DNA of 64,000 nucleotides from positions 58,689,441 to 58,753,440 of the forward strand of contig NC_052508.1 of assembly GCF_014356525.2 (NCBI RefSeq), read 5' to 3'. Every line of letters starts with the position of its first letter. Position 1 is the first letter of the stretch. Under the pieces are notes generated by a model that ran no database searches, was not told the DNA's origin, and saw only the letters and a list, made by a program, of their open reading frames with translations. The translations under genes were made by a program, and so were the position numbers. Shown one piece after another: positions 13,521 through 26,319 of the stretch. Source of the stretch: Nilaparvata lugens. Lineage: Eukaryota; Arthropoda; Insecta; Hemiptera; Delphacidae.

Positions 13521-14853
13521 AATTCAGGCCTTTTCCCGAGTTATAATAGTAAATTTAATACGCAATAGACTAGAGCCATTATTGTAAGTGAGTTAGCGAA
13601 ATAAATTATTTTCTCTCTCTATTATGAACGGCCATGACTTCGAGTTTCCCATGATAGATATTTAAAAATTGTGGCTCCGAGTCGTCGAGGAATGTAGATT
13701 ATGGAATTATCTCTAAAACTTAGCCTTCTTGTCGCGACATAAAGTGCGATAAGTTGGAAAACAGCAAGCATTGAAATTATAACAAACTACCGATTTTGCA
13801 GTTACTATTTGGTCCAAAGGCTCTAGAAGCCACGCGACGATTGGTCAAATTGATTCTCTTCGCCCAATAGGAGACCTGTTTCTAAATACAGTAGTGGGGA
13901 TTCCCCAGTCGAGAGACCAGATTACGTTTCGGAGGACACTTTGCTAGGAGCACTACGAGAGTAAAGATGTAGTCACTATGTTTCCCCCTTTTTGGGCAGG
14001 TTTATAAGTTTATTTCAGTAGTTAATGTAGGAGCTAGTTTTATTTTTTATTAATGTTTAAATTTACTAGTAGTGCCATGTCCTGAAAGGTTTAATTGTGT
14101 TTCTTCATCATGTACGAATAATTGTTTCTTCAAATAACCGCTAAGCGGTTCATGTGTGTCCCCAAACCAACTTCTTGTACTACCACCCCTTTGGTTCCGC
14201 TACTTTATGTAACACCGCTTCAAGACACCCGTTCAGACGACAGGTCTAGGGACGTAAGAGGACGTCGCCGTCAAGCCAAATTCAACCGGTAAAAGCTCAC
14301 CGCCAAAAACAAGGTACTGTAACCCCGACGATAAAGCAACGTACAGACCAACGAAAGTGCAGTGTAGTGAAACAAAGGTTCATTCGAGAATGTCAATCAA
14401 AAGTGGGGATTCAAAATTATTATGAAATGGGTTATATGGGTTACTATCGACGAAACTTGGGTTCAACGGGCTTTTCTTTCTTGAGTAATTCCATGTTGAA
14501 ATGAACTTGTTATTTGATGACTGATATTGTTTGGTTTTGTGACGTATTGCTATCTAATCGGGGATAGTAATGCGCCCCCGAATCAGATGAAGAATGTCAC
14601 CAAAGTAACATGAAATTGTTGTTTCTGTTGTTCGATTTTAGTTGCCAATGTTTATTGAAGCTGTTTGTATTTTTCAATTATTTCAAATTGTAGTGTTATT
14701 CTATACTAAAAACCTATTAAATCAGGCATGGCAAGATTAATTGAAGTTTTCTTGACTCTAGCCCGTTCACCTGCATGAATTAGGTATAGACTCAGGTATT
14801 TTCTAGATGTGTCGGCCTATTTCTAAATTCTAAATTTTATTCAAAATTATCTT
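13521..14853 (+). repeat. 5' LTR
   Basis: Matches the downstream LTR from AATTCAGGCC to ATTATCTT. The first 19 bases present in the 3' LTR (TGTGCCGAGCACTCCTTTT) are missing. The right end also departs from the 3' LTR, passing into CTTTGGCACACAACTGCGCC, where TGGCACACAAC could serve as a tRNA primer-binding site. A CCAAT box (13864) precedes a TATA-like TAAATA (13883), and a perfect palindrome AACCGCTAAGCGGTT lies at 14136-14150. Confidence 0.75.
13864..13888 (+). promoter_or_regulatory. possible LTR promoter (CCAAT and TATA-like)
   Basis: CCAAT at 13864 is followed about 15 bp later by TCTAAATACAG. An equivalent pair is present in the 3' LTR near 19260-19285. The arrangement suits an LTR U3 promoter but is not diagnostic in AT-rich DNA. 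Confidence 0.25.
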
Positions 14854-17800
14854 CTTTGGCACACAACTGCGCCGACTCTGCTGTCTAGAGATATTTAAAT
14901 CTCTGGAATTCAAATTTTCTAAAAAATTAAATTTTTCATAACTTACTCTAATAATACTAGATCAATTTTTCTGAGTCTATACTTAATAATTCATTCTGTG
15001 AACGTGTTAACTGTCAATATTTTGGGTTTGGAGTTGAATGAATAATTTATTGTTGCTACTCCAATTTTTCTGAAGTTTAAATAATTGTAGATGAAACAGG
15101 AAAGTTATTCAGTTATGTTAAACCATTAAAATGATAATCTTTTGAAGTGCTTAAAGATAAAGTCAAGTATCATTGATGCTTAAGTTGAAAGTATTCTAAA
15201 ACTTAATATTGAAATTGATTTTTGAAGGTTTAACGGTAGAATAAAAATTGGTAGAAGAAACTAGCATAGGTGAAAAACAACTGATTCTAAGTGCTGAATA
15301 AATTTTTGTATTCTGTAATTCCGTGAATGATGATAGAAATTATTGTAATGTCAACGTACGTATTCTGGTCTCACGTCTGGTAGTTGAATATCATTATAGT
15401 AGTAGTGAAAGGGAATATTGAGATTTTAAAGGTCAACCAAGTAAATTAGGAAAATTCGGAAATTATTATGGGAGAATGTTTGAGGAAAATAGGAAATTTT
15501 TTTGATAAGTTTAGGTAGATCGAAGGTAATCAGAGAATAAATAGGAAACTGTTTTATTAGTTATTGTTGATATGTAGTTTTGAAAAGTTGATGAGTATTT
15601 TTGGCCTTGAGATGTTTAAACTAAATAATTGGGTATTGTAGATTAAAGTTGAAACGATAATCAAATCCTTGGGAATTTGTATGAAAATAAGTTGATTCAG
15701 ATGAGGTTGTTAAGTCCCTTTATCAGTAATGTTTATTCTCAAAAAGGTGAATCAGTTTTATTATTGGAAATATTTTTTTTTAGGTGTGATTTTTGCGGTA
15801 GACATGCGTAGTGATAGTGTAAAGATCCGTTGTGTTGGTAACGTTTCCTGTAGACTGTGGGGAATTTTTTTGTTTGTTTAGTTGAGACTCAAGATTTAGA
15901 GGAGGACAAGGGGATGTCCTGCCTGTGTGTGTTGTTGTTGAATTTAGGTAATCGGCGCGAGTGTAGGCCCGTGTCCAGAGAGAACGGAGCACTGCCCGAA
16001 AGCTGTCCATGTAACAAATCAAGGAATTTAGCTGTGACTAACCTTGCAAATTTGTACGGTGGAATTGTATAATTTTAGCGAAAGGCACCGAAGATGGTGT
16101 GAGCTAAGATTTAATTGTATCTAGTAAACGGTCTGGTTCATTCGAGAGTTATGGGGCTCGTCAGTAGAATAACGTAAACCGAAATCTAGAATATTTAGTG
16201 AGTCTTCGTAGTGATTGTAAGGAAAACAATCAGCGTAATGCAGTTTAGGGAAGCCCAGTCAAAAGGTTCGTTAATGTTTGGTAGGAAAGTCAGCCGCAAA
16301 AACACAAGTAAAAATTGGTAAAAAAAGGGGTATTATTGAGTTTAAAGTTGCTTAGAAATTTGGTATGGTAACGAAAATTGAAGGTTTTAGACAATGAATA
16401 TTTAAAGTGATTAGTTAAGGTATACAAATAAAATAACAGAGAAACTTTTTCGAGTACCTAGGTAATGTTAAAATGGTTATCAGTGAAAGTAGAAATAAAT
16501 ATTGGAACACTAATGAACGGGTTAAATTAAAATAAAATTAACAGTGAAATTCTTCTAGTTGAATTTGAAATGAAAAGGGAAAAATCTCTTGAGTTAAGCA
16601 TGAGTTTAAATTATTCTGTAGTTGAGAGTTGAAAGGTTGATTAAAAATTTAAATGGGGATATAAGGTATGTAGGAAAATTCGTGTCAAAAAGGAAATAGA
16701 ATTTTTGTTGGGAAAATTAAATTGAGGTAATTAACAGTAGTAGGACCCTTTAGAGATAAGTAGTCAAAAAGAATTAATAAATAAAAAAATAGGAAAATCT
16801 TAATGAAATGATAAATTTTTTAATGATGAATAGTAAAATTGCAATCAAGTTTTCCATGTGAATAAGTTGAGATATTTTGAGATCTAGTAGAGTAATTGAA
16901 ACTAGTTGGATATGAAATTTATTGTTGAGAAATAATTATGTGAGGCTCCAGTAAGGTTGAAAATGTCAGTGAACTTGAGAATCAGTAATAGTGTATTAGT
17001 AGCCTATTAATGTGTTAATGTGTTGGTAAATTCAATAATGTTGGTAATCAGAAGGCAAGCAGTAGCAGTCCAACAATGCTAAGTTAGAGCTGAACTTTCA
17101 TATTATTAAATCATGCGATGAAAAGTATGCTTCCAGTGTTTAGAGAAAATGTCACGTACTCTAGTGAGAAGCGAAATACAGAATTATTATTGTCGATTAA
17201 AGCCTGGCACTTGATCATAGTTCTGTTTTGACTAGCGTTCTGTCGTGAAGGTTTCCTACTGGAATATTATAATGCAAAATCACGCTTGAGTCATGTTGAA
17301 AAATATCCGAAACAGATCAGAAAAAAATAGGAAACAGATCAGTCTATTGAAGACAAGATTTTTTGTCGTGAGTTATAATTGGATAAGTTTTTGTGAGTAT
17401 GGCGCCACTCTGTAGCCTTGTCCCTATACACTCAACGAGATGATTCCTAATGAATGAGAAGGAGAAAGGAGAAAAAGAGTTATGATAAAGATATTACCGT
17501 ATTTGTTAGAAGGATTCATTACGGGTTCATGAAGGGTTTATTAGTCAAAGATTTTGTTACGTGACAATATAATGTATATAGAAGAAATTCCGGAATGTAA
17601 ATAACTTGCGCAACTAGATTAGTCATTAAATTATGTTATTAACTTCGTAATATTAAATATATTTAGGTAGGTGAATTAGGTTTAATTTTATTTCATGCAC
17701 GGCTGCATACTCGCGGTAAATGAAATGGTTGTACAGTTTTCCACGGTAGTAGATAATTGATTGTTTGGCAAATCGGGTGATGATCAATTTTTGAAGTTAT

Positions 17801-18897
17801 CAACAGTCATAATATCCTATGTAGCAATGTATGTATGTGATGTCTCTAATAATCATAAGTTATTTAGCATAAGACGATTTATCATAATATTCTATACTAT
17901 ACCCATTTTCAATAGCTTAATACTCATCCATTCATAGTTAAGAATTATACATTCACATAGTTAGGAGTTAGTACATATAGATAGAATATATTCTCATTCA
18001 TAAAATAATAAGAATAATGTCTAAGGCCTCATATTTTATATTCTATTCGCTTTATATTTCATATTATTTTTGTTGATATCCCTATTTTTTATTAGTTTAC
18101 CTTCCATGATTAATGCAATTATAAACTTATCATTGGTGTATTCAGTTTAACTGCTTCCGTTTTAGTTCACTTTAATACAATTCAGTGATAGAGATTTCCT
18201 GCTGGAATACAATAATGGATAGAAATTTTCATAGCTACGGAATGTACATCAAGCGTGTGTCATTGCTCTCCGATGGCTCGCTAGCGTTGCAGTTTCAACC
18301 ATTATTATCTCTCGACTACTATTCTCAATCGTAGTCGATGTAGAATAGTATTGCCTATTGAATTGCTTTATATTGTTAAAAATATGTTGCACTCTCAACT
18401 CTATAGTAATGATAGTTAGATTTCAATACATTCAGCAGAGTGAAAAGGTTTCATCCTTTACTATTATAATCAACGTACTCCATATTTTACAACAGCAGAG
18501 TAACATAGAACCAATTAAAACTATGATGTCTTTTAAACGTTTTCCCTTGTTAGAGTTTGCCAAGAAAATAACCAGGGACTCAATAAAGTGATTGAAGTAT
18601 TCAAAGATTATTATACTCGGTCCATCTTTAGTGCCTACTTAAAAAGTGGACACGCCCATATTGTTTTGTCCTGACTCTTGCCACAGTTTTAAAGACTCTT
18701 ACCACAAATCTCTATTAGTTATACATTTTGCTGAATTTCGGAATGATTAAAGAGATTTCTTTTGAAGAGGGCCCGCTTCAAATTGGATCCTACTATCAAT
18801 CCAGAAATTCGACTCTCCAAAACATACAGAATGCCTCTATGGTAACATATCCTGATTAGATTTCTTTTTGCGTGTTTCACACCGTAAGGAAGGGGAG
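14854..18897 (+). mobile_element. non-coding interior of the LTR element
   Basis: No long open frame in any phase. From about 14,900 to 17,650 the + strand carries far more G than C; in lines sampled by eye, G outnumbers C about 3-5 fold, for example 15421-15540 and 16561-16740. From about 17,700 to 18,880 the composition becomes more ordinary, which may mark a separate insertion or a different domain. Open frames at 15780-16072 run on both strands and look like chance. Confidence 0.6.
18886..18897 (+). other. polypurine tract
   Basis: AAGGAAGGGGAG lies directly 5' of the TGTGCC start of the 3' LTR. This is where the plus-strand primer of LTR retrotransposons sits. Confidence 0.6.
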
Positions 18898-20278
18898 TGT
18901 GCCGAGCACTCCTTTTAATTCAGGCCTTTTCCCGAGTTATAATAGTAAATTTAATACGCAATAGACTAGAGCCATTATTGTAAGTGAGTTAGCGAAATAA
19001 ATTATTTTCTCTCTCTATTATGAACGGCCATGACTTCGAGTTTCCCATGATAGATATTTAAAAATTGTGGCTCCGAGTCGTCGAGGAATGTAGATTATGG
19101 AATTATCTCTAAAACTTAGCCTTCTTGTCGCGACATAAAGTGCGATAAGTTGGAAAACAGCAAGCATTGAAATTATAACAAACTACCGATTTTGCAGTTA
19201 CTATTTGGTCCAAAGGCTCTAGAAGCCACGCGACGATTGGTCAAATTGATTCCTTTCGCCCAATAGGAGACCTGTTTCTAAATACAGTAGTGGGGATTCC
19301 CCAGTCGAGAGACCAGATTACGTTCGGAGGACACTTTGCTAGGAGCACTACGAGAGTAAAGATGTAGTCACTATGTTTCCCCCTTTTTGGGCAGGTTTAT
19401 AAGTTTATTTCAGTAGTTAATGTAGGAGCTAGTTTTATTTTTTATTAATGTTTAAATTTACTAGTAGTGCCATGTCCTGAAAGGTTTAATTGTGTTTCTT
19501 CATCATGTACGAATAATTGTTTCTTCAAATAACCGCTAAGCGGTTCATGTGTGTCCCCAAACCAACTTCTTGTACTACCACCCCTTTGGTTCCGCTACTT
19601 TATGTAACACCGCTTCAAGACACCCGTTCAGACGACAGGTCTAGGGACGTAAGAGGACGTCGCCGTCAAGCCAAATTCAACCGGTAAAAGCTCACCGCCA
19701 AAAACAAGGTACTGTAACCCCGACGATAAAGCAACGTACAGACCAACGAAAGTGCAGTGTAGTGAAACAAAGGTTCATTCGAGAATGTCAATCAAAAGTG
19801 GGGATTCAAAATTATTATGAAATGGGTTATATGGGTTACTATCGACGAAACTTGGGTTCAACGGGCTTTTCTTTCTTGAGTAATTCCATGTTGAAATGAA
19901 CTTGTTATTTGATGACTGATATTGTTTGGTTTTGTGACGTATTGCTATCTAATCGGGGATAGTAATGCGCCCCCGAATCAGATGAAGAATGTCACCAAAG
20001 TAACATGAAATTGTTGTTTCTGTTGTTCGATTTTAGTTGCCAATGTTTATTGAAGCTGTTTGTATTTTTCAATTATTTCAAATTGTAGTGTTATTCTATA
20101 CTAAAAACCTATTAAATCAGGCATGGCAAGATTAATTGAAGTTTTCTTGACTCTAGCCCGTTCACCTGCATGAATTAGGTATAGACTCAGGTATTTTCTA
20201 GATGTGTCGGCCTATTTCTAAATTCTAAATTTTATTCAAAATTATCTTATCTATTATCTTTAAAAAGGGGCAGGCACA
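18898..20278 (+). repeat. 3' LTR
   Basis: Begins TGTGCC after the polypurine tract and ends GGCACA. These six bases are exact inverted repeats of each other, as expected of LTR termini. The extra right-end segment (TATCTATTATC to GGCAGGCACA) also occurs in the inverted fragment at 25578-26319, which supports this boundary. No target-site duplication is visible. Confidence 0.65.
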
Positions 20279-20339
20279 TTACAATAAATAATTCTTCCAA
20301 CTTTCCCTAGCATAATCCAGTTCCTGGAGTGTTTTTTTT

Positions 20340-20815
20340 CATAGCATTTTAGTCACAATAGTGTGCTGCGTTGTTATGTGTTTTCTACATTGCTGTACGG
20401 CATGGAAGCATGGACTTTAATAAAAAAGTCAAACCTCGAAAACATCGAGGCATTTGAAATGTGGTGCTATAGAAGGATGTGGAGAATACCATGGACAAGA
20501 AAAGTGACAAATAGGGATGTAATGTTAATGATGGCAAAGGAATGTGAAGTTGTTGCGACTATAAAGAGAAGAAAATTGCAATATTTGGGTCATGTAATGA
20601 GGGGTGAAAAGTATGAGCTGTTGAGACTTATATTGCAAGGAAGGATCATGGGAAAGAGGAGTGTGGGAAGAAGAAGGATATCCTGGCTGCGTAATTTAAG
20701 AGAATGGTATAGCTGCAACTCAAGGGAACTATTCAAGGCTGCAATCAATAAAGTGAAAATTGCCGTGATGATTTCCAACCTCCGATAGGAGAAGGAACCA
20801 AAAGAAGAAGAAGTG
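20340..20815 (+). mobile_element. 5'-truncated RTE-like LINE, 3' end
   Basis: The C-terminal coding region of an RTE-type LINE, followed by a short 3' tail of AGAAGAAGAAG (about 20805-20815). It inserted just downstream of the 3' LTR. The flanking 20279-20340 sequence is not recognised. Confidence 0.8.
20363..20788 (+). pseudogene. LINE reverse transcriptase, C-terminal fragment
   Basis: An open frame of about 140 codons preserves only the region after the reverse transcriptase domain. LYGMEAWTL, AFEMWCYRRMWRI, YLGHVMR and SWLRNLREW are hallmark phrases of the C-terminal part of RTE-like LINE proteins, and it ends ISNLR before the stop. The endonuclease and the YADD catalytic core are absent because of 5' truncation. 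The surviving part has no internal stop, so the insertion is not very old. It belongs to a different subfamily from the intact copy at 44042-46921. Confidence 0.85.
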
Positions 20816-23800
20816 TAAACTTTATTCTACACGTCGTTGTAACAGAGATGTTTCAATATCTTAAAACTACCTTATTACTGATTCCTGTATTGGAGCAAGG
20901 TTGATAGATGATATACGTTGTATATCTATTTAACTTGATTCAAGACGGAAGTAATTATTGAGTTTGTAATGCTTTAAAAGGTCTCATAAATAAATTCGTT
21001 GATTCTAGTGTTTCGTATGAGCCTATCGTTCAGGTGGATTGTACTAGTGATCCTCCTTTACCAAATGAGGAATCTTGGTTTCTATTCTGTTGTTATGCAA
21101 TAATAGTTCATATAACCCCTCAAAGATGTTTCAAGAACATTGAATATTATGATAGGATTAAGGAGATGCGTTAGTTGGTTATTAATATGGAATGATTCGC
21201 CAAAAAATTATTTTCATAAATGAATGCAACATGACCTCTAATGATTTATAGGAGTCGAGATTGCCTGCAATACAGTGTTTTGCTCTGTGGTGAGGCCACT
21301 GCTGGACGAATTAATATCAATTTGAGAGTGGAGCTTCGTTCGATAAAAGGTCCTGCCGCCACTCGTTACATTCGCTTAAAGAAACAGTGAAACGGCTTTC
21401 CAGGCTTGCAGGCATCGAGTAATCTATAGAAGGTCGCAGGTGCCTTCGAAGCTCGCAGCCAGCCTTCCTACTCCATTAAGTTTATTAAAATTTTCTGCAG
21501 ACTTTGCTCAGTCAACTTTGCCAGTAACAAGGTCCCTTAACGTTCAGGTATTAATCGTCTAGGGACGCAATATTGCTCTAATGATGACGAGGAAACCGCA
21601 CTCTTATTGCTCACGATTCTTGGGCAGCTTGCGAGATAAATAGAAACAATACTGACTAACCTCTCAAATAACCTACTAAACTCTCACAACACGGATATTG
21701 AGAACAGTAAATACTACTCAATAGAGTGAACAGTGTTTATTGAGATCGCAGTATTAATCCAATTCAATTGATGATGTTGCGTCATTGTTGATTGTGACGC
21801 ACAAATAACATTCCAGATGCGATGAGAATTCTCGCATGAAATTATCGATTGTAATCTTGTAACCTTATTCGAGCAATATCAAATTTTGACTAGCATTGAA
21901 TATTTAGTAATCTAGAAACATTCAAGCTGAATTGACTTCGCACGAAACTGTATAAATCATCTGCGGTTTTCATTTCACACTATGTTAATCCTAAGAAGGA
22001 ATTCTATTATCCTTAAAATATCACCTCGTTGTATTTTTCGGGTCAATGGAACTAATTCCATGATGGATTCAAATACAAAAGTGTACAATACGATCTCTCT
22101 TGCACATATTTTGAAAATCGAACAGTAAGTAATGTGTGTTTTTACAACTGAAATAATTTCCTTTTTGGAATGTATAAACACAAGCGATACTGTTTTTAAA
22201 CTCCTTCCAAAATTACCCATAGGAAAATTAACTCCAGTCTAGAGTAATTTGTATTATATGACCACAAAATCTTTCGTTTCATAGAAATTATCCTAGGGAT
22301 ATATGCATCATTATACAGAGTGCTATTAGCTGTATGTAATTCAAAGAGCGGCGGTCAAAGACTCTGAAAAAGAAATATATTTACTACGAATACTTTGATG
22401 AGACGAATTTTCACTTTCAGATACCGTACTTTGAGAGTCATTTTATGATAGTTTTAATGTAATTGGTAATGGGCATTAATCTGACCCACTATCATCATAA
22501 TTTCAATCAGTTATTCATTGTTATAAGAGCTCAAGAAGCTCTTGTGAAGGAAGGTGTTTTCCCCTCATTTCCCCTCAAAATAAGACACTTAAAACATGAG
22601 GTGTTTCAATTTCAATTCTCATAAACGTTTGGGTCCCTGTTCCTCAATTTGGATTAATCCAACTTTTGTTCTGATCGACTGACTTGTACATTTAAGCATT
22701 GAATTGTGGAATTATATTTATAACACACCTTTATTCTCAATCACTGGCGAATATTAACTATAGTGAGTAGAGGATTCAATAACTTCCTGCTGCGAGATTA
22801 AAAATAGAGGACGAGAAAAGCTATTGGAGAAGGAGAGAGCAAATCACTCTTTTGTACACTCTTGATTCTTTCGCTGCCATTTTTTGCTTTCTTCTTTCTA
22901 TTTATCTCTTTTTTTGTGCGGTAGCCTGCAGGACAGGGTGATTTAGACAAAATCTTCTCTACACACTCTTTCATCCAAGCCATACTTTCTCTCTCTCTCT
23001 CTCTCTTCAGCACAATAGAATGACATAGCCTGAATCCAATCCATGCTTGGTCGATTACAGATTATCTCTCTGACTGAGCTAGGAGATGAATCAGAATCGT
23101 TTTCAGTCAGGAAAGTATTTGTGTGACAGATTCGGGTGGTGAAAGTTGAATTTACTTTCAAACTTCTAGTTTAATCTGAAAAAGAAATTCTTTTAAACTA
23201 TAAATTTTAGGGCATGAACAAGAGGAAAATCAAAACTTGAACACCGAATAGTTGTGTGTACATGAAACAGTAATTGTAATTAACAATTAGATAATAAGGA
23301 AAATAATTATTGGAAGTTCAATAATTGGATGAACGAGTGTTGGTGCAACTATATGTTTATTGAGATCGATCATGATGTTTGACAAATGACAAATAACTGG
23401 AAAATATAGACCGTTCGGCTTGGCAGAGATATTGCAATAAATTAAAGATCAATATTTTCTGTCTAAAAATTGAAATTCGTGGAAATGACCCTTTAATAAT
23501 GATTGTTTTCACAATCACTTCAATCATCTCAATCAAAGATTAAACTTCTGTATGAGCAATAAGCTTCATGCTTATGTCTCTATGGGATCAATTGAGATTG
23601 ATTGCATTTCATTATTTGAGATCACCAGATATTGAGGTTTTTGATCTCAGTACAATATTAAAGGTACTTCTAGTATCCCAGCTCTACACTGATCTCAATC
23701 AGTTTTAGTATATCTCTCATCGCACTTTTATCCTTAGTGTTCGGTAAATTTATAACATATTCTTTGATATTTGACGTTTATATCCTATACCCATAAATGC

Positions 23801-24880
23801 CCATAGTCTTCAACTCTTTATTGTTAACGAGTGAATTCTCTCTAAAAATAATATAAATACACTAACAAGATGAACATTTTCACAAGGAAAATTCTGATTT
23901 CTATTGGAATCACTTAATTGAAACAGACTTTTCCTCTTTGGCTTTCAACCTCTGATCCTCTATCAACCAAAGCACTAATTTGCAACTTAAATTGTTTAAG
24001 TCCTATCACTGGAAAATTAATAACAATTCCAATTTGAGCTTTCGGCACAGTACTGTTAACTTTTCTCATAATAATATAAATGAGGTAACATCAAACGTAT
24101 CAAGTCCTCATATTGATTACCTCATTAATGAAAACTTTCTATCCCAGTGCGTGATTCATCAGACCATCTGAGTTTTATTAGAAACACTGTTTGTCTAATG
24201 AATAGTCGAATTGTGTGATTTGTTTTTAGGCGGCCATGCGCGACAATCTGTGTAGCTTCACCTTTGCTTTCGAAACAGGGAAAAGTTTGGAAAAGTCCTG
24301 TAAAAGCAGCCGAAACCCATACAAACATGGCTGCTTGTGGCAGCCTCGTACCCTCTAATCAAGACTGAAAGGCGCACTGAGAGACGCCAGAGCAAAATAT
24401 CAGCTAGCTCTCACTAATTTTCAGGTGGCAAAAGTTTGTTCATTCAACCGACGCACATTCACCTGCCCCATTGGAAATTGGCAACTGCCCATGTTTTTCA
24501 ATACTGATGAAAAAATAGAGGTTTTTACAGGCTAACAAAGCATTGGAATATCAGGCTTAGAATTCTCTCCATGAGTATCCAGTTTATTCCTCCATACCCT
24601 CTATTCTCCAATAATTCATTCTCTACAGAAAAAGAGTTCTTTCCATATAAGCTCAATGAACAATTCTCAATAGAACTATAATCTTCGGAAATCTTGAACT
24701 TTTCTTAAAAATTACACTTGAATTCACCATCAATAATATTGTATCCTAATTATTGATGATGGATTACGGAGAAATTTGAAAATTAGAAAACATTGGTATA
24801 TTCACAACCACCATCTGTCAGCCCTACCTTGTTATACTGCTGAGACATGAAAGCCAGAAATATATATCCAACTAGCCTTC
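20816..24880. other. intergenic/intronic, no supported gene
   Basis: Mostly AT-rich. GC-richer patches at 21270-21560 and 24220-24480 have no recognisable coding frame. A (CT)n microsatellite lies at 22986-23007. Short open frames on the minus strand at 21975-23161 show no homology I recognise. Confidence 0.5.
22986..23007. repeat. (CT)n microsatellite
   Basis: About ten uninterrupted CT dinucleotides. Confidence 0.9.
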
Positions 24881-24882
24881 GC

Positions 24883-25135
24883 TCGCCTGCATTTTTCATT
24901 TGAGCATTTTTATCATATGTTAGGACGATCCAGTCGGGGGTCCAGACTAAACGTCTGGCTAAACGGATATGGCGAGCGAAGCGAGCCTGACGGCTAGTAA
25001 TATAATATTCTCAGGTATAGCTCTGATTAAAGTAGCAGTGCCCAATCAATTTTTCCGCGATTAATGCATTTCAATCTTCAACTTGGTGCCAACCTAACAA
25101 AGTCAACTCAACTTAATGCCAACCTGACAAAACTA
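24883..25135 (+). mobile_element. Helitron-like 3' end and flanking dispersed repeat
   Basis: The segment 24910-25135 is the reverse complement of 56590-56905. It holds a perfect hairpin CCAGAC-TAAAC-GTCTGG (24942-24958), then GGCGAGCGAAGCGAGCC and the terminus GACGGCTAGT. CTAG fits the CTRR 3' end of Helitrons. The copy near 56,700 carries about 70 extra bases (TCCAGGACCTCCTAAATAC and relatives) that are absent here. Confidence 0.55.
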
Positions 25136-25577
25136 TTAATTTAATTACCAGTCAATATTCTGAAACGAGAAGCTGATCTCAATAAATGATGGATGGGAAC
25201 CCAATTGAAGTCCAAAATCTGACTTCCTGATAGAAATTCAGCATGCATGATATGGGTGAGGAATAAAATACGACTGAAGAAGTGATTGATGACTTGCAGC
25301 AGATGCTCGATGCTACGTTCTTTATCGTGGAGCGATTCAATGCTTTTATGGATTCGATTATTATTTAATACGGTAGTTGTAAAGTAGTAGTAGAAGTAGT
25401 ACTATAGACGATAATAAAACTGAATATCGTATTTTAAAATAGCATGATAGCTCTCTGTGTATTCCATTGGATAATAAATAACAAGCAATAAATTACTGAT
25501 GAGTATCCTCTCCTATGATGCGTATCGGGAAAATCATCTATACCATTTTATGAAATCGAATAATAATTTTTCAAGAC
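25136..25577. other. intergenic, nothing recognised
   Basis: AT-rich sequence between two repeat fragments. No feature seen. Confidence 0.55.
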
Positions 25578-26319
25578 TGTGCCTGGCCTTTTAATAGATA
25601 ATAAAAAAGTTAATTTGGAATAAAATTTGGAATTTGAAAATAGGCCGAACATCTAGGAAATACCTGAGTCTATACTTAATTCATGCAGGTGAACGGGCTA
25701 GAGTAAAGAAAACTTCAATTTATCTTGCCATGCCTGATTTAATAGATTTCTACTATAAACTAACACTACAATTTGAAAAATACCAACTACTTAAATAAAC
25801 ATTGGCAACTAAAATCGGACAAAGAAAATTTGATTTGTTTTCAACAATTTCATGTTAAGTTACTTTGTTGACATTCTTAATCTGATTTGTGGGCGCATTA
25901 CTATCCCTCGTTTAGATAGCAATACGTCACAAAACCAAACAATATCAGTCATAGAATAACAAATTAATTTCAATGCGAAAACTCAAGAAATAAAAAACCC
26001 GTTGAACCCAATTTTCGTCGATAATAACCCATATAACCCATTTCATAAATTTAGAATCCCACTTTTGATCGACATTCTTGAATGAACCTTTGTTTCACTA
26101 CACTGCACTTTCGTTGGTCTGTACGTTGCTTTATCATCGAGATTACGTACCTTGTTTTTGGCGGTGAACTTTTACCGGTTGAATTTGGCTTGACGACGAC
26201 ATCTTACGTCCCTAGACCTGTCATCTGAACGGGTGTCTTGAGAAGCGGTGTTACATAAAGTAAGCGGAACCAAAGGGGTGGTACATGAAGTTGGTTTGGG
26301 GTCACACACATGAACCGCT
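25578..26319 (-). repeat. truncated LTR fragment, inverted, same family as 13.5-20.3 kb
   Basis: Reads as the reverse complement of the last ~740 bases of the LTR at 18898-20278, starting at the LTR terminus (TGTGCC at 25578 on this strand) and stopping inside the palindrome AACCGCTAAGCGGTT. It is visibly more diverged than the two LTRs of the intact pair, with many substitutions and small indels, so it is older. Confidence 0.8.

Larger units (their letters stand above)
13521..20278 (+). mobile_element. LTR retrotransposon-like element without coding capacity (LARD-like)
   Basis: Two direct repeats (13521-14853 and 18917-20248) flank about 4 kb. They differ by only a few single-base changes or indels, for example near 13855 versus 19251 and at GTTTCGG versus GTTCGG. 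A purine tract AAGGAAGGGGAG (18886-18897) sits immediately before TGTGCC (18898), and the downstream copy ends in GGCACA (20278). These are the expected polypurine tract and short inverted LTR ends. The interior has no open frame recognisable as gag, protease, reverse transcriptase or integrase, so the element could move only with proteins supplied by another copy. Near identity of the LTRs implies recent insertion. The superfamily (Gypsy versus BEL/Pao) cannot be decided without coding sequence. Confidence 0.75.

Noticed and set aside
17249..18240. Similarity between TTTCCTACTGGAATATTATAATG (17250) and TTTCCTGCTGGAATACAATAATG (18194)
   Set aside because: The match is short and ends within about 25 bases, so it is not enough for a duplication call.
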